From contig JAJTCJ010000060.1 in assembly GCA_021323165.1 (NCBI GenBank), positions 1-39,393 on the forward strand: a stretch of 39,393 nt of DNA, given 5' to 3'. The notes below the pieces were generated by a model, which made no database searches, had not been told where the DNA came from, and saw only the letters and a list, made by a program, of their open reading frames with translations. This document shows, piece after piece, positions 9,318 to 17,914 of the stretch. The translations under genes were made by a program, and so were the position numbers. How positions within the stretch are numbered: the stretch's first letter is position 1; every line of letters begins with the position of its first letter. Source of the DNA: Bacteroidota bacterium (lineage in GTDB: Bacteria > Bacteroidota > Bacteroidia > 2-12-FULL-35-15).

Positions 9318-10541
9318 ATGAAATTAGGACACAACGAATTGATCATCCTACTCACCAGTATTGGCGGGGTATTGATATTGGCGCGCATTTTTGCCGAGCT
9401 TGGTAAAAAGGTGAAGATGCCAATCGTCATGGGAGAGATCTTATTAGGTATCATTCTCGGTCCTACAGTATTCGGTTCAATTTCCCCTGATACATTCAGT
9501 TATATCTTTCCGAAAGTTGGCGCTGCAAAAATTGCAATGGATGGCATCACCAACCTTGCTGTTATCATGCTTTTATTTGTGGCCGGAATGGAAGTACAAT
9601 TACAAATCATCCTCAAGCAAGGCCGCACTGCAATCTATACAAGCTTTACAAGTATGATAATTCCTTTCATTTTAGGATTCACGATCGTATGGTTTTTTCC
9701 CGGCTTTTTTCATTATCCTCCTGAACGACAATTAGTATACGCAATGTTCTTTGGTATCGCGATGGCAGTTTCTGCTTTACCGGTGATCACACGAATTTTA
9801 ATGGATCTTAATCTGTTCAAGACCAAGATCGGAATGATCATTATTGCGGCTGCTATATTCGATGACCTTACGGGCTGGCTGATCTTTTCGTTTGTTCTTA
9901 GTCTAATGGGACAGGAAGGAGAGATCACTAATATCTGGTTCACTATCGGGATGATCATCGGGTTCGGTTTGTTTATGCTGATCGTTGGACGCTGGATCAT
10001 TAATCATGTTCTTCCATGGATACAGAAAAACCTTTCATGGCCGGGCGGAGTTCTTTCAATTTCTTTAGGATTTTGTTTCTTAGGTGCTGCATTTACCGAA
10101 TACATAGGTCTTCATGCAATCCTTGGTGCATTCATAGTTGGTATAGCTCTGGGTGACAGTGTGCATCTTCAGGAACGCGAAAGAGAGATCATTCATCAGT
10201 TCGTTACCAATGTATTTGCTCCATTGTTCTTTGTGTCGATCGGATTAAAGGTCAACTTTATTCAAAACTTCGATTGGCAACTTGTAACACTTGTTGTATT
10301 CCTTGCCTGTATCTGCAAGGTTTTCGGAGCATCACTCGGAGCATATCTTGGTGGTTTAACCAAGCGCGAATCTCTTGCAGTTGGTTTCGGATTAAATGCA
10401 CGTGGTGCAATGGAGATCATCCTTGGAACGCTAGCCTTGAGCGCAGGACTTATTGATGAAAAAATGTTTGTCGCACTTGTCGTGATGGCATTATTAACAA
10501 GCATGATCAGTGGCCCGCTGATGAAAAAATTTACAGATTAA
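9318..10541 (+). CDS. Cation:proton antiporter (CPA2 family)
   Basis: A 407-residue membrane protein with about 12 hydrophobic helices. Family hallmarks are present: MPIVMGEILLGIILGPTVFG near the N-terminus, FDDLTGWLIFS with the ion-binding acidic pair (about 175), and GLNARGAMEIILG near 360. It lacks the C-terminal RCK/TrkA domains of KefB/C. It exchanges Na+ or K+ for H+ at the inner membrane. The start is three bases after the usp stop and the stop is 19 bases before miaE, so it is co-transcribed. Pairing with a Usp protein is common and suggests a role in ion or pH stress. Confidence 0.9.
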   Translation: MKLGHNELIILLTSIGGVLILARIFAELGKKVKMPIVMGEILLGIILGPTVFGSISPDTFSYIFPKVGAAKIAMDGITNLAVIMLLFVAGMEVQLQIILKQGRTAIYTSFTSMIIPFILGFTIVWFFPGFFHYPPERQLVYAMFFGIAMAVSALPVITRILMDLNLFKTKIGMIIIAAAIFDDLTGWLIFSFVLSLMGQEGEITNIWFTIGMIIGFGLFMLIVGRWIINHVLPWIQKNLSWPGGVLSISLGFCFLGAAFTEYIGLHAILGAFIVGIALGDSVHLQEREREIIHQFVTNVFAPLFFVSIGLKVNFIQNFDWQLVTLVVFLACICKVFGASLGAYLGGLTKRESLAVGFGLNARGAMEIILGTLALSAGLIDEKMFVALVVMALLTSMISGPLMKKFTD

Positions 10542-10560
10542 AAAGAATTCCAATAATACA

Positions 10561-11142
10561 ATGTTAGGATTAAAGCTTCCAACCGACCCTCGCTGGGTAA
10601 ATATCGTAGAGAGTAATATTTCAGAAATATTAACGGATCACGCATGGTGCGAGCAAAAAGCTGCTACCAACGCTTTATCAATGGTAGTCAATAATCCGAA
10701 CTATACTGAAATGGTTACGGCACTTATTAAGATAGCGAAGGAAGAACTCGAACATTTCGAAATGGTACATGAACTTATAAAATCACGTGGATTAACACTT
10801 GGACTGGAAAGAAAAGACAGTTATGTGAATGAGCTTTATAAATTCATGCTTAAAGGCGGAAGCAGAAAACAATCACTTGTCGACCGCCTTCTTTTTTCAG
10901 CAATGATTGAAGCTCGCAGCTGTGAGCGCTTCAGAGTGCTTTCAGAAAACATAAAAGATCCTGAGCTTGCAAAATTCTACCGCGATCTGATGATCTCAGA
11001 AGCCGGACACTACACTATATTTTTAGGCTTTGCCAGGAAATACGGAGATGATATCAATGTAGATAAACGCTGGAAAGAATGGCTTGAGTTTGAGGCTTCA
11101 ATAATTTCTAATTACGGAAAATCGGAGACGATACACGGTTGA
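10561..11142 (+). CDS. miaE: tRNA-(ms2io6A)-hydroxylase
   Basis: A 193-residue ferritin-fold di-iron enzyme that hydroxylates the isopentenyl side chain of ms2i6A37 in tRNAs reading UNN codons. Ligand motifs are visible: AKEELEHFEMVHE (about 60-72), EARSCERF (about 119-126) and ISEAGHYTIFL (about 150-160). The length matches the family. It is the last gene of the usp-antiporter-miaE run and is followed by dispersed repeats. Confidence 0.92.
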   Translation: MLGLKLPTDPRWVNIVESNISEILTDHAWCEQKAATNALSMVVNNPNYTEMVTALIKIAKEELEHFEMVHELIKSRGLTLGLERKDSYVNELYKFMLKGGSRKQSLVDRLLFSAMIEARSCERFRVLSENIKDPELAKFYRDLMISEAGHYTIFLGFARKYGDDINVDKRWKEWLEFEASIISNYGKSETIHG

Positions 11143-11143
11143 T

Positions 11144-11252
11144 TTACCACTAAGGCACTTAGAACACTTAGGCTCACTAAGATCTTTCTCTACTTTGTTT
11201 TTCAATTATTTTAACTTTCTAAGTGAAACTTCGTGGCCTTAGTGACTTAGTG
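11144..11252. repeat. Dispersed CACTAAGGCACT-type repeats in inverted orientation
   Basis: CCACTAAGGCACTTAGAACACTTAGG (11147 on) is followed 60-odd bases later by its inverted form CGTGGCCTTAGTGACTTAGTG (11232-11252). The same word family recurs at 19796-19830 and 28565-28660, and more weakly near 32595. Confidence 0.7.
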
Positions 11253-11271
11253 TTGAAAAGAAAAATTAATT

Positions 11272-11682
11272 TCACATCATTCTCCTCTTCCAATCTTGCG
11301 GAACAAGTATTGTCTGATTTGTTTTATAGTTAAAGCAAACGATCACAGCAAGGCCTTTGGCAGCTTCTACTTCAACTCCATTTATGACGCGAACAATTGT
11401 GCAGCTCATATCAAAACTCTTAGAACCGATGCGTGACACCCATGTATAAACAAACAGTTTATCTTCAAGCAGGATCGGCTGCTTATACTCCATTTCCATT
11501 TTAGCGAGTATCAGGCTTTCACTTTCCCAATCGATCTTAACATCATCACCCATTAAGGCATTAAAATATTCAACACGGGCTAATTCAAAATAGGTGATGT
11601 GATTTGCATTGTTTACATGACCAAGCCGGTCAACATCTTTAAAGCGGATCTGTATTTGTGTTTTGTGTTTGTAGGGAGTCAT
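11272..11682 (-). CDS. Acyl-CoA thioesterase, hotdog fold (4HBT/YbgC-like)
   Basis: A 136-residue single hotdog domain. It has the typical opening (IQIRFKDVDRLGHVNNANHITYFELAR), which contains the catalytic Asp of the 4HBT family and the long central helix. Such enzymes hydrolyse acyl- or aroyl-CoA thioesters in the cytosol; the chain preference cannot be read from sequence. It is a stand-alone gene flanked on both sides by repeat-rich DNA. Confidence 0.85.
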   Translation of the reverse strand: MTPYKHKTQIQIRFKDVDRLGHVNNANHITYFELARVEYFNALMGDDVKIDWESESLILAKMEMEYKQPILLEDKLFVYTWVSRIGSKSFDMSCTIVRVINGVEVEAAKGLAVIVCFNYKTNQTILVPQDWKRRMM

Positions 11683-11724
11683 TTGTGATTAATATTTTCT
11701 ATGTATTAATTAAAAAATTAAAGA

Positions 11725-11760
11725 ACACACCCCTACCCCTCTCAAGAGGGGAATGCATCC
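11725..11760. repeat. Dispersed CCCCTACCCCTCTCAAGAGGGG hairpin repeat
   Basis: CCCCTCT and AGAGGGG form a near-perfect palindrome (11736-11751) preceded by ACACACCCCTA. This word is common in intergenic DNA of Bacteroidota. I saw one copy here. Confidence 0.5.
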
Positions 11761-11803
11761 TGCTCTTTTATTAATTTATAGTGTCATTTTGGAATTATCG
11801 TTC

Positions 11804-11845
11804 TGCGGCTAACCGTCTACTAACTCAGTTCTCCTAGCTCCTAAC
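11804..11845. repeat. Dispersed repeat CTAACCGTCTACTAACTC...
   Basis: The AACCGTCTAC(T/A)AACT..GTTCTCC word here is matched in the opposite orientation at 32513-32548, 21 kb away. It lies directly against the 3' end of the dehydratase gene. Confidence 0.55.
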
Positions 11846-13725
11846 TAATCAACATCCAGCTCCTCAAACACCGAATTATTACTTTTAAATTCAGGAACCA
11901 GCGACTTCATCTTCTTCACAATTGTATTATTATCCTGTTGATTGAACATTGAGATCAGTTCATCAATTTCTCTCGACACAGTTTCGAAATCATACTCTTT
12001 CACTTTCGCGATCATGATCTGTTTATGGTGCGTTGGAATGGTATTTTCTTCATTAGCTAAAAGTTCCTCATAAAGCTTTTCTCCGGGTCTTAATCCTGTG
12101 AAAACAATACTGATATCTTTATCGAGAACAAGCCCAGAAAGCTTGATCATTTTTTTTGCAAGATCAATTATCTTAACCGACTTACCCATATCGAAAATAA
12201 AGATCTCGCCTCCATTACCCATTGCTCCGGCTTCAAGAACCAGCTGACAAGCTTCCGGGATGGTCATAAAGAAACGATTGATATCAGGATGTGTAATAGT
12301 GATAGGACCACCTGCTTCGATCTGCTGACGAAAACGAGGAATTACAGAACCACTGGAACCAAGAACATTTCCGAATCTTGTTGTAATAAATTTAGTTTGT
12401 GAATTCTTATCAAGACATTGTGCATAGATCTCAGCGATGCGCTTGCTCGCACCCATTACATTAGCAGGTTTCACAGCTTTATCTGTGCTGATCATCACAA
12501 ATTTCTCAACATTGAATTTCACCGAAAGATCAGCAAGGATCTTTGTTCCGAAGACATTTGTAAATATGGATTCAGATGGATTATTCTCCATCATTGGAAC
12601 ATGTTTATAAGCAGCAGCGTGGAAAACTATTTCAGGCGAATATGTCCTGAATACATTTTCCATGCGTTCGTTGTTACGAATATCACCAATCACCACTTCG
12701 TATTCCTGAGTTTTGTATTTATCATACAATTCCATTTCAAGTTCATACAAAGGTGATTCAGCCTGATCTAGAAGAATGATTTTTTTTGGTTGAAACCTGA
12801 TAACTTGTCGTACGATCTCACTGCCTATACTACCTGCAGCACCGCTTACAAGAATTGTTTTTCCTAAAAACTGTTTCCTGATATTATCTTTATCAAGCTG
12901 AATAGCATCGCGTTCAAGTAATTCCTCAATCTGCACTTTTTTGATCTGCCTGAAGCTTAATGCCCCATTTATCCAACTGCTTACCGGGGGTACATTAAGG
13001 ACTTTTGTGTCATGGGCCAGACAAATATCCACGATTTGTTGTTTACGCACGGGAGAAATACTCTGAACAGAAATAATAAGATTTGATACATTGTTATTCT
13101 GCAGCAACTCATCTAATTTTGAAAGAGGATAAACAGTAACACCTTCCAGTGTTTTATTTTGTTTCTTTTCGTTATCATCAATAAAACCGAGCACTTTATA
13201 TTTCGTACCGGCATCTCTGTCAAGAGTACGCTTAGTAATAATACCTGATTCACCTGCACCAAAAATTATAACACTTCTTTTCTCTTTGTTAGGATTGGAG
13301 ATCTCCATGTAAAGAGCTTTGAACATTACCCTCAGACTTATCATCAAAAAGGTAGTTGCCATATATTCTATAATGATTATAGAAAATGGGATCGGGAAGG
13401 TTTTATTCAGGTTATAGAAAACTATATTTACACCTACATACACAATTGAGCCCAGTGATAATACAGTGAAAATTCTCTGCGAATCCTTGGAACTGGTATA
13501 TTTTACCATTCCCTGGTAAGTTTTAGCTAAATAAAAACTAAATAACCTTACACCTAATACTATTGAGAACACAAGAGGAAAAGCTTTTACTTCAACAGGA
13601 GGGATCGAGAAATTGAATCTTACAAGGTAAGCGAGAAGTAATGAAAAAGTGCAGATGCACATGTCGATGAACAGAATCACCCACCGCGGCATATTTTTCT
13701 GAAATAAGAAATCAAGTAATTTCAT
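11845..13725 (-). CDS. Nucleotide-sugar 4,6-dehydratase, WbpM/CapD/PglF type (membrane-bound)
   Basis: A 626-residue protein. Four membrane helices (about 12-135) come first, then a CoA-binding-like Rossmann domain (VIIFGAGESGIITK, about 147-160) and a large SDR domain starting at about 290 with GAAGSIGSEIVRQ. The active site carries TDK, with Met in place of the usual SDR Tyr (NVMGASKR), as known for UDP-GlcNAc 4,6-dehydratases of the PglF/WbpM group. It makes a 4-keto-6-deoxy sugar for surface polysaccharide or glycoprotein glycans. A glycosyltransferase gene is transcribed divergently from the same 75-base gap, which fits that role. Confidence 0.92.
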   Translation of the reverse strand: MKLLDFLFQKNMPRWVILFIDMCICTFSLLLAYLVRFNFSIPPVEVKAFPLVFSIVLGVRLFSFYLAKTYQGMVKYTSSKDSQRIFTVLSLGSIVYVGVNIVFYNLNKTFPIPFSIIIIEYMATTFLMISLRVMFKALYMEISNPNKEKRSVIIFGAGESGIITKRTLDRDAGTKYKVLGFIDDNEKKQNKTLEGVTVYPLSKLDELLQNNNVSNLIISVQSISPVRKQQIVDICLAHDTKVLNVPPVSSWINGALSFRQIKKVQIEELLERDAIQLDKDNIRKQFLGKTILVSGAAGSIGSEIVRQVIRFQPKKIILLDQAESPLYELEMELYDKYKTQEYEVVIGDIRNNERMENVFRTYSPEIVFHAAAYKHVPMMENNPSESIFTNVFGTKILADLSVKFNVEKFVMISTDKAVKPANVMGASKRIAEIYAQCLDKNSQTKFITTRFGNVLGSSGSVIPRFRQQIEAGGPITITHPDINRFFMTIPEACQLVLEAGAMGNGGEIFIFDMGKSVKIIDLAKKMIKLSGLVLDKDISIVFTGLRPGEKLYEELLANEENTIPTHHKQIMIAKVKEYDFETVSREIDELISMFNQQDNNTIVKKMKSLVPEFKSNNSVFEELDVD

Positions 13726-13744
13726 TAAACGCGCTTGTAAAGCC

Positions 13745-13752
13745 CAAAGATA
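13745..13752 (-). promoter_or_regulatory. Bacteroidota -7 element TATCTTTG for the dehydratase gene
   Basis: Minus-strand TATCTTTG lies 19 bases upstream of the ATG at 13725, inside the 75-base divergent intergenic region. Confidence 0.55.
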
Positions 13753-13783
13753 TAAAAAATGCGGGCTGTTTGAGCTTAGTTTT

Positions 13784-13791
13784 TATCTTTG
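13784..13791 (+). promoter_or_regulatory. Bacteroidota -7 element TATCTTTG for the glycosyltransferase gene
   Basis: Plus-strand TATCTTTG ends nine bases before the ATG at 13801. The two divergent elements are separated by 31 bases. Confidence 0.55.
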
Positions 13792-13800
13792 CAGTACAGA

Positions 13801-14886
13801 ATGCCAAAAATATTATTCATAGCCGCGCACCGTCCGGATCGTTCTCCAAGTCAGCGATATCGCTTCGAACAATACTTTTCCTTTTTGGAGGCGAATGGAT
13901 ATTCCTGCGAGTTATCATACATCATAGATGCAGAAGCCGATGCCTTGTTCTATAGACCCGGCCATCTTTTCCGTAAGTTGATCATAACTCTGAAGAGTCT
14001 TCAAAAAAGAATGAAGGATGTAAGAAAGGCTCATAAATATGATATAGTATTTGTTCAGCGTGAAGCATTTATGACCGGCTCTGCATATTTTGAGAAACGT
14101 TTTAGTAAATCAAAAGCGAAACTTGTTTTTGATTTTGATGATTCGATCTGGCTTCTGGATACATCCAAGGCTAATAAAAAATGGGCATGGTTAAAAAGTG
14201 AAAAAAAAACAGGAGAAATCATTCGCGTTTCAGATCTGATATTCGCTGGTAACCGCTATCTGGCAAATTATGCACTGCAGTTCAATTCCAATGTGCATAT
14301 CATTCCAACCACGATCGACACCAATATATTTAAACGTTCATTTCCTTATACTGAAAAAGAAAAGATCTGCATTGGCTGGAGCGGAAGCATTACCACAATC
14401 AAACATTTCGAACAGGCGCTTCCCTATCTGAAAGCCATTAAACAAAAATATGGCAATAAGGTATTCTTCAAAGTGATGGGCGATAAAACCTACATCAACA
14501 GGGAACTTGGAATCCGTGGAATTGAATGGAACAGCAATAATGAAGTGAATGTTCTTGAAAGCTTTGATATCGGGATCATGCCTTTGCCTGATGATGAATG
14601 GGTAAAAGGTAAATGTGGCCTGAAAGGTTTATCGTATATGTCAGTTGAAGTACCAACGGTTATGTCGGCTGTAGGTGTGAACACAGAAATAATCAACGAT
14701 GGAGTGAACGGATTCCTTGCAAAAACAGATAATGAATGGATAGAGAAACTCTCTTTATTGATTGACTCATTCGAGCTGAGAAAAGAGATAGGCCGAAATG
14801 GCAGAAAAACCGTTTCTGAACACTATTCTTTCGACTCTCAAAAAAATGTCTACCTCCGTCATTTTAATGAAATTCTAAACAGATAA
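13801..14886 (+). CDS. Glycosyltransferase (GT4-like, GT-B fold)
   Basis: A 361-residue protein. The N-terminal Rossmann half begins KILFIAAHRPDRSPSQRYRFE. The C-terminal donor-binding half has IGWSGSITTIKHFEQ (about 195-210) and FDIGIMPLPDDEWVKGKCGLK, with the acidic donor-site region near 265. The C-terminus SEHYSFDSQKNVYLRHF is typical of family 4-like enzymes. I chose ATG 13801; an in-frame TTG at 13789 is part of the promoter element. It probably acts with the divergent nucleotide-sugar dehydratase in making a surface glycan; the acceptor is unknown. Confidence 0.85.
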   Translation: MPKILFIAAHRPDRSPSQRYRFEQYFSFLEANGYSCELSYIIDAEADALFYRPGHLFRKLIITLKSLQKRMKDVRKAHKYDIVFVQREAFMTGSAYFEKRFSKSKAKLVFDFDDSIWLLDTSKANKKWAWLKSEKKTGEIIRVSDLIFAGNRYLANYALQFNSNVHIIPTTIDTNIFKRSFPYTEKEKICIGWSGSITTIKHFEQALPYLKAIKQKYGNKVFFKVMGDKTYINRELGIRGIEWNSNNEVNVLESFDIGIMPLPDDEWVKGKCGLKGLSYMSVEVPTVMSAVGVNTEIINDGVNGFLAKTDNEWIEKLSLLIDSFELRKEIGRNGRKTVSEHYSFDSQKNVYLRHFNEILNR

Positions 14887-14892
14887 AAACCG

Positions 14893-14900
14893 TACATTTG
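14893..14900 (+). promoter_or_regulatory. Bacteroidota -7 element TACATTTG upstream of gcvT
   Basis: TACATTTG lies seven bases after the glycosyltransferase stop and about 90 bases before the gcvT ATG. The leader holds repeated CTCCGG words but no recognisable riboswitch. Confidence 0.45.
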
Positions 14901-14991
14901 CTCCGGAAAAATTCTGCTCCGGCCACTGATTTCTTTTCTATTTCATGCCGGTTTAAAACACAAAATCGTAACGAATAAACTCTTTATAAAA

Positions 14992-16089
14992 ATGGAAACA
15001 ACTGCTGAATTAAAAAATGTTGCTTTAGAAAAAAAACATATCGCGCTTGGAGCTAAAATGGTTCCTTTTGCAGGTTACAATATGCCCGTTTCTTATTCAG
15101 GCTTAAATGACGAGCATCTGACAGTTCGTTCGGCTGTTGGTGTTTTTGATGTAAGCCACATGGGTGAATTCATCCTTAAAGGTGAAAATGCTCTTGACCT
15201 TATTCAGCGTGTTACTTCCAATGATGCATCAGTTCTTACTGACGGGAAGATCCAGTATTCTTGTTTGCCTAACGAACAAGGCGGAATTGTAGATGACCTT
15301 CTCGTTTACCGCATTACCGAACATGAATATATGCTTGTTGTGAACGCTTCCAATATTGAAAAGGACTGGAACTGGATCAGCAAATTCAACACAAAGAATG
15401 TAGAGATGAAGAACATTTCTGATTCTGTTTCTTTACTTGCTGTCCAGGGACCAAAAGCAATTCTTGCCCTTCAGAAATTAACTGATATCAATCTTTCCGA
15501 AATTCCATATTACACTTTCAAGAAAGGGACTTTCAACGGTGAAGCAAATGTTGTGATCTCCAATACCGGCTACACAGGTGCAGGCGGATTTGAGATCTAT
15601 TTTGCAAATGAAGTTGCTGATAAAATGTGGGATGCGATCTTTGCTGCAGGTGCTGAATTCGGAATCAAACCGGTTGGACTTGGTGCACGTGATACATTAA
15701 GACTTGAAATGGGATTCTGTTTATACGGAAATGATATTGATGATACAACCTCACCTATCGAAGCCGGATTAGGCTGGATCACAAAATTCACGAAAGACTT
15801 CACCAACAAATCTGCTATTCTTGAGCAAAAAGAAAAAGGGGTTACAAAAAAACTTGTCGGCTTCGAAATGATCGACCGTGGAATTCCCCGCCACGATTAT
15901 CCTATAGCTGATGCGTCCGGAACAATTATCGGAAAAGTTACTTCAGGAACACAATCACCTTCATTAAACAAGGGAATAGGAATGGGATATGTTCAGACAG
16001 CTTTTTCAAAGGTTGATACGGAAATATTCGTAATGATCCGTGATAAAGCGATCAAAGCAAAAGTTGTAAAACTTCCTTTCTACAAATAG
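14992..16089 (+). CDS. gcvT: Glycine cleavage system T protein (aminomethyltransferase)
   Basis: A 365-residue protein of normal length. It takes the aminomethyl group from lipoyl-GcvH and transfers the C1 unit to tetrahydrofolate, releasing ammonia. Signature segments are present: [13 protein letters not shown] (about 23-35), DVSHMGEF with the conserved region around residue 55, [11 protein letters not shown] near 102, [13 protein letters not shown] near 190, and [19 protein letters not shown] near 235. The comB gene follows after 18 bases with a GGGAG-type ribosome site, so the two are likely co-transcribed. No gcvH or gcvP is in the window. Confidence 0.95.
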   Translation: METTAELKNVALEKKHIALGAKMVPFAGYNMPVSYSGLNDEHLTVRSAVGVFDVSHMGEFILKGENALDLIQRVTSNDASVLTDGKIQYSCLPNEQGGIVDDLLVYRITEHEYMLVVNASNIEKDWNWISKFNTKNVEMKNISDSVSLLAVQGPKAILALQKLTDINLSEIPYYTFKKGTFNGEANVVISNTGYTGAGGFEIYFANEVADKMWDAIFAAGAEFGIKPVGLGARDTLRLEMGFCLYGNDIDDTTSPIEAGLGWITKFTKDFTNKSAILEQKEKGVTKKLVGFEMIDRGIPRHDYPIADASGTIIGKVTSGTQSPSLNKGIGMGYVQTAFSKVDTEIFVMIRDKAIKAKVVKLPFYK

Positions 16090-16107
16090 GGCCGGGAGAA
16101 GTATCGT

Positions 16108-16863
16108 ATGGAAAAAAAACTCATCATTGATGTTTGCCTGTCTCCGCATTTATATCCGGTGTATCATAAAGACGATTCCATCGTTGTTGTAATTGATATT
16201 CTCAGAGCTACATCAGCTATGTGTACTGCATTTGAACATGGCGTAGAAAAGATGATCCCGGTTGCGAGTATCGAAGAAGCAATGGAATATAAAAGACAAG
16301 GCTTTCTTGTAGGTGCCGAACGTAATGGTATTGCACTTGAAGGTTTTGATTTTGGGAACTCTCCTTACAGTTACATGACTGATGATATTCACGGACAAAC
16401 AATTGTAATTTCCACAACAAACGGTACACAAGCTATTGAAGCAGCCAGAAACGCTTATAAGGTAGTGATCGGTGCGTTCACAAACATTTCCGCATTATGC
16501 GAATGGCTTGAAAAACAAAACAGAAATGTTCTGCTTCTTTGCTCAGGATGGAAAAACAGATTCAATCTCGAAGACAGCTTATTTGCAGGAGCTGTTGCGG
16601 ACAGGCTTTCGGGAACAGGCTTATTTCGTACAGGTGATGCAGCTCTTGCTGTTTCTTCATTGTATCATCTTGCTAAAAAAAATCCATATCGTTTTCTTCA
16701 TAATTCTTCTCATTTTCGTAAATTTGAACTCCATTTACTTTACATTAATATTTATTGCCGGTTAAATGAAAAAATTTCTGCTTGTTTTATCAATTCTCAT
16801 AATTATCCTTGTTCTTATTCCTTCAAAAGAACCGGCATACACCTGGGGTTTCTTCGCGCATAA
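16108..16863 (+). CDS. comB: 2-phosphosulfolactate phosphatase-like (ComB), C-terminus lost and replaced by read-through
   Basis: Residues 1-202 match ComB: VVVIDILRATSAMCTAFEHG, GAERNG...FDFGNSPYSY, STTNGTQAI, LLLCSGWKNRFNLEDSLFAGA and KKNPYRFLHNSSH. ComB is a Mg2+-dependent phosphatase named for coenzyme M synthesis; many bacteria carry it with unclear physiological substrate. After the SSH motif a normal ComB has about 30-35 more residues (Arg-rich helix and PVL strand). Here the frame reads 49 unrelated residues through the next gene's promoter and 98 bases into that gene. The natural end and stop seem to have been deleted at about 16711. Confidence 0.75.
   Translation: MEKKLIIDVCLSPHLYPVYHKDDSIVVVIDILRATSAMCTAFEHGVEKMIPVASIEEAMEYKRQGFLVGAERNGIALEGFDFGNSPYSYMTDDIHGQTIVISTTNGTQAIEAARNAYKVVIGAFTNISALCEWLEKQNRNVLLLCSGWKNRFNLEDSLFAGAVADRLSGTGLFRTGDAALAVSSLYHLAKKNPYRFLHNSSHFRKFELHLLYINIYCRLNEKISACFINSHNYPCSYSFKRTGIHLGFLRA
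16719..16726 (+). promoter_or_regulatory. Bacteroidota -7 element TAAATTTG for the 16766 gene
   Basis: TAAATTTG sits 40 bases upstream of the ATG at 16766 but inside the run-on part of comB. This supports the view that sequence from about 16711 onward is originally intergenic. Confidence 0.45.
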
Positions 16864-17755
16864 AAAAATAAACCGCATGGCTGTTTTTACCCTTCCGGGA
16901 GACATGATCGGATTTTATAAGGATCATATCGAATACGTGACAGAACATGCAGTAGATCCCGATAAACGCAGATATGCAAATCCGGATGAAGCTCCGCGTC
17001 ACTATATCGATATCGATCATTATGGGGAACATGCATTTGATTCAGTTCCGAAATTCTGGAAAAGCGCTGTACTAAAATACACTGAAGATACACTTAAAGC
17101 TTATGGAATTGTTCCATGGCATATCGAAAAAATGGTATACCGTTTAACAGAGGCATTTAAAGATGAGAACATGGATCTTATTCTTCATTACTCAGCTGAT
17201 CTTGGCCATTACATTGCAGATGCGCATGTTCCGTTGCATACAACAGAAAACTATAACGGACAGATGACCAATCAAAAAGGTATTCATGGTTTCTGGGAAT
17301 CCCGGATCCCTGAATTAAAATCCGAGGATTATGACTACTTCGTAGGAAAAGCTAAGTACGTAGAAAAGCCCCTGAACAAAGCCTGGGAAACTGTAAAAGC
17401 GAGTCACGCTGGTGTTGATTCCGTATTAAAATTTGAAGCTGAATTGAATGCAAGATATTCGCCAGATAAAAAATACAGCTTTGAAAATCGCGGTGCATCT
17501 TTAATGAAAGTTTATTCAAAAGAATACACTATTGATTATGACAAAATGATCGAAGGCCAGGTAGAACGCAGGATGCGTGCGGCAATAATTACAATTGGAA
17601 GTCTTTGGTATACCGCATGGGTAAATGCCGGAAAACCTGACCTTAACAGATTCAAAAACAAGGAGATCTCTGATTCCCTGAAAAAGGTACAGGCTGCGGA
17701 AGAAGAGCTCTGGAAAACCGGAAAACCAAGAGAAGTCAAAGGGCATGATGACTAA
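16766..17755 (+). CDS. Zinc-dependent phospholipase C / S1-P1 nuclease-like exported protein
   Basis: A 329-residue protein. The signal peptide (residues 1-24) leads into AYTWGFFAHKKINRMA, where the mature N-terminal Trp and the His are the expected zinc ligands of the phospholipase C/S1-P1 fold. Further ligands are visible in RHYIDIDHYG, HYSADLGHYIADAHVPLHTT and HGFWESRIPE. The fold is an all-helical trinuclear zinc hydrolase acting on phosphodiesters outside the cytoplasm. Whether the substrate is phospholipid or nucleic acid cannot be decided from sequence. A charged tail (AAEEELWKTGKPREVKGHDD) ends the protein. Confidence 0.8.
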   Translation: MKKFLLVLSILIIILVLIPSKEPAYTWGFFAHKKINRMAVFTLPGDMIGFYKDHIEYVTEHAVDPDKRRYANPDEAPRHYIDIDHYGEHAFDSVPKFWKSAVLKYTEDTLKAYGIVPWHIEKMVYRLTEAFKDENMDLILHYSADLGHYIADAHVPLHTTENYNGQMTNQKGIHGFWESRIPELKSEDYDYFVGKAKYVEKPLNKAWETVKASHAGVDSVLKFEAELNARYSPDKKYSFENRGASLMKVYSKEYTIDYDKMIEGQVERRMRAAIITIGSLWYTAWVNAGKPDLNRFKNKEISDSLKKVQAAEEELWKTGKPREVKGHDD

Positions 17756-17756
17756 G

Positions 17757-17870
17757 GTTCGGATAACGAATCTTTACGAATATAACGCTTACGCCATAGC
17801 TTCAGCATAGGCGCTACGAATCTGTGGTAATTTACACGGAGTAACAGAGAAAGCAGAGTGCCAGAGAGTC
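17757..17870. repeat. Repeat-rich intergenic stretch (CGAATCT / ACGGAG words)
   Basis: It holds two CGAATCT words, ACGAATATAACGC, and GGTAATTTACACGGAGTAACAGAGAAAGCAGAGTGCCAGAGAG. The last resembles the CCACGGAG...CACAGAG repeat at 28531-28565. I see no gene in it. Confidence 0.5.
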
Positions 17871-17914
17871 TATTCTCTAGAATAACACAAGAGCTTGTTG
17901 CTTAAAATTTCAAC

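Noticed and set aside
14901..14991. Glycine riboswitch upstream of gcvT
   Set aside because: The leader is about 90 bases and lacks the conserved tandem aptamer core; only repeated CTCCGG words are present.
16472..16765. 97-codon frame overlapping comB
   Set aside because: A shadow frame of comB; the translation has no family features.
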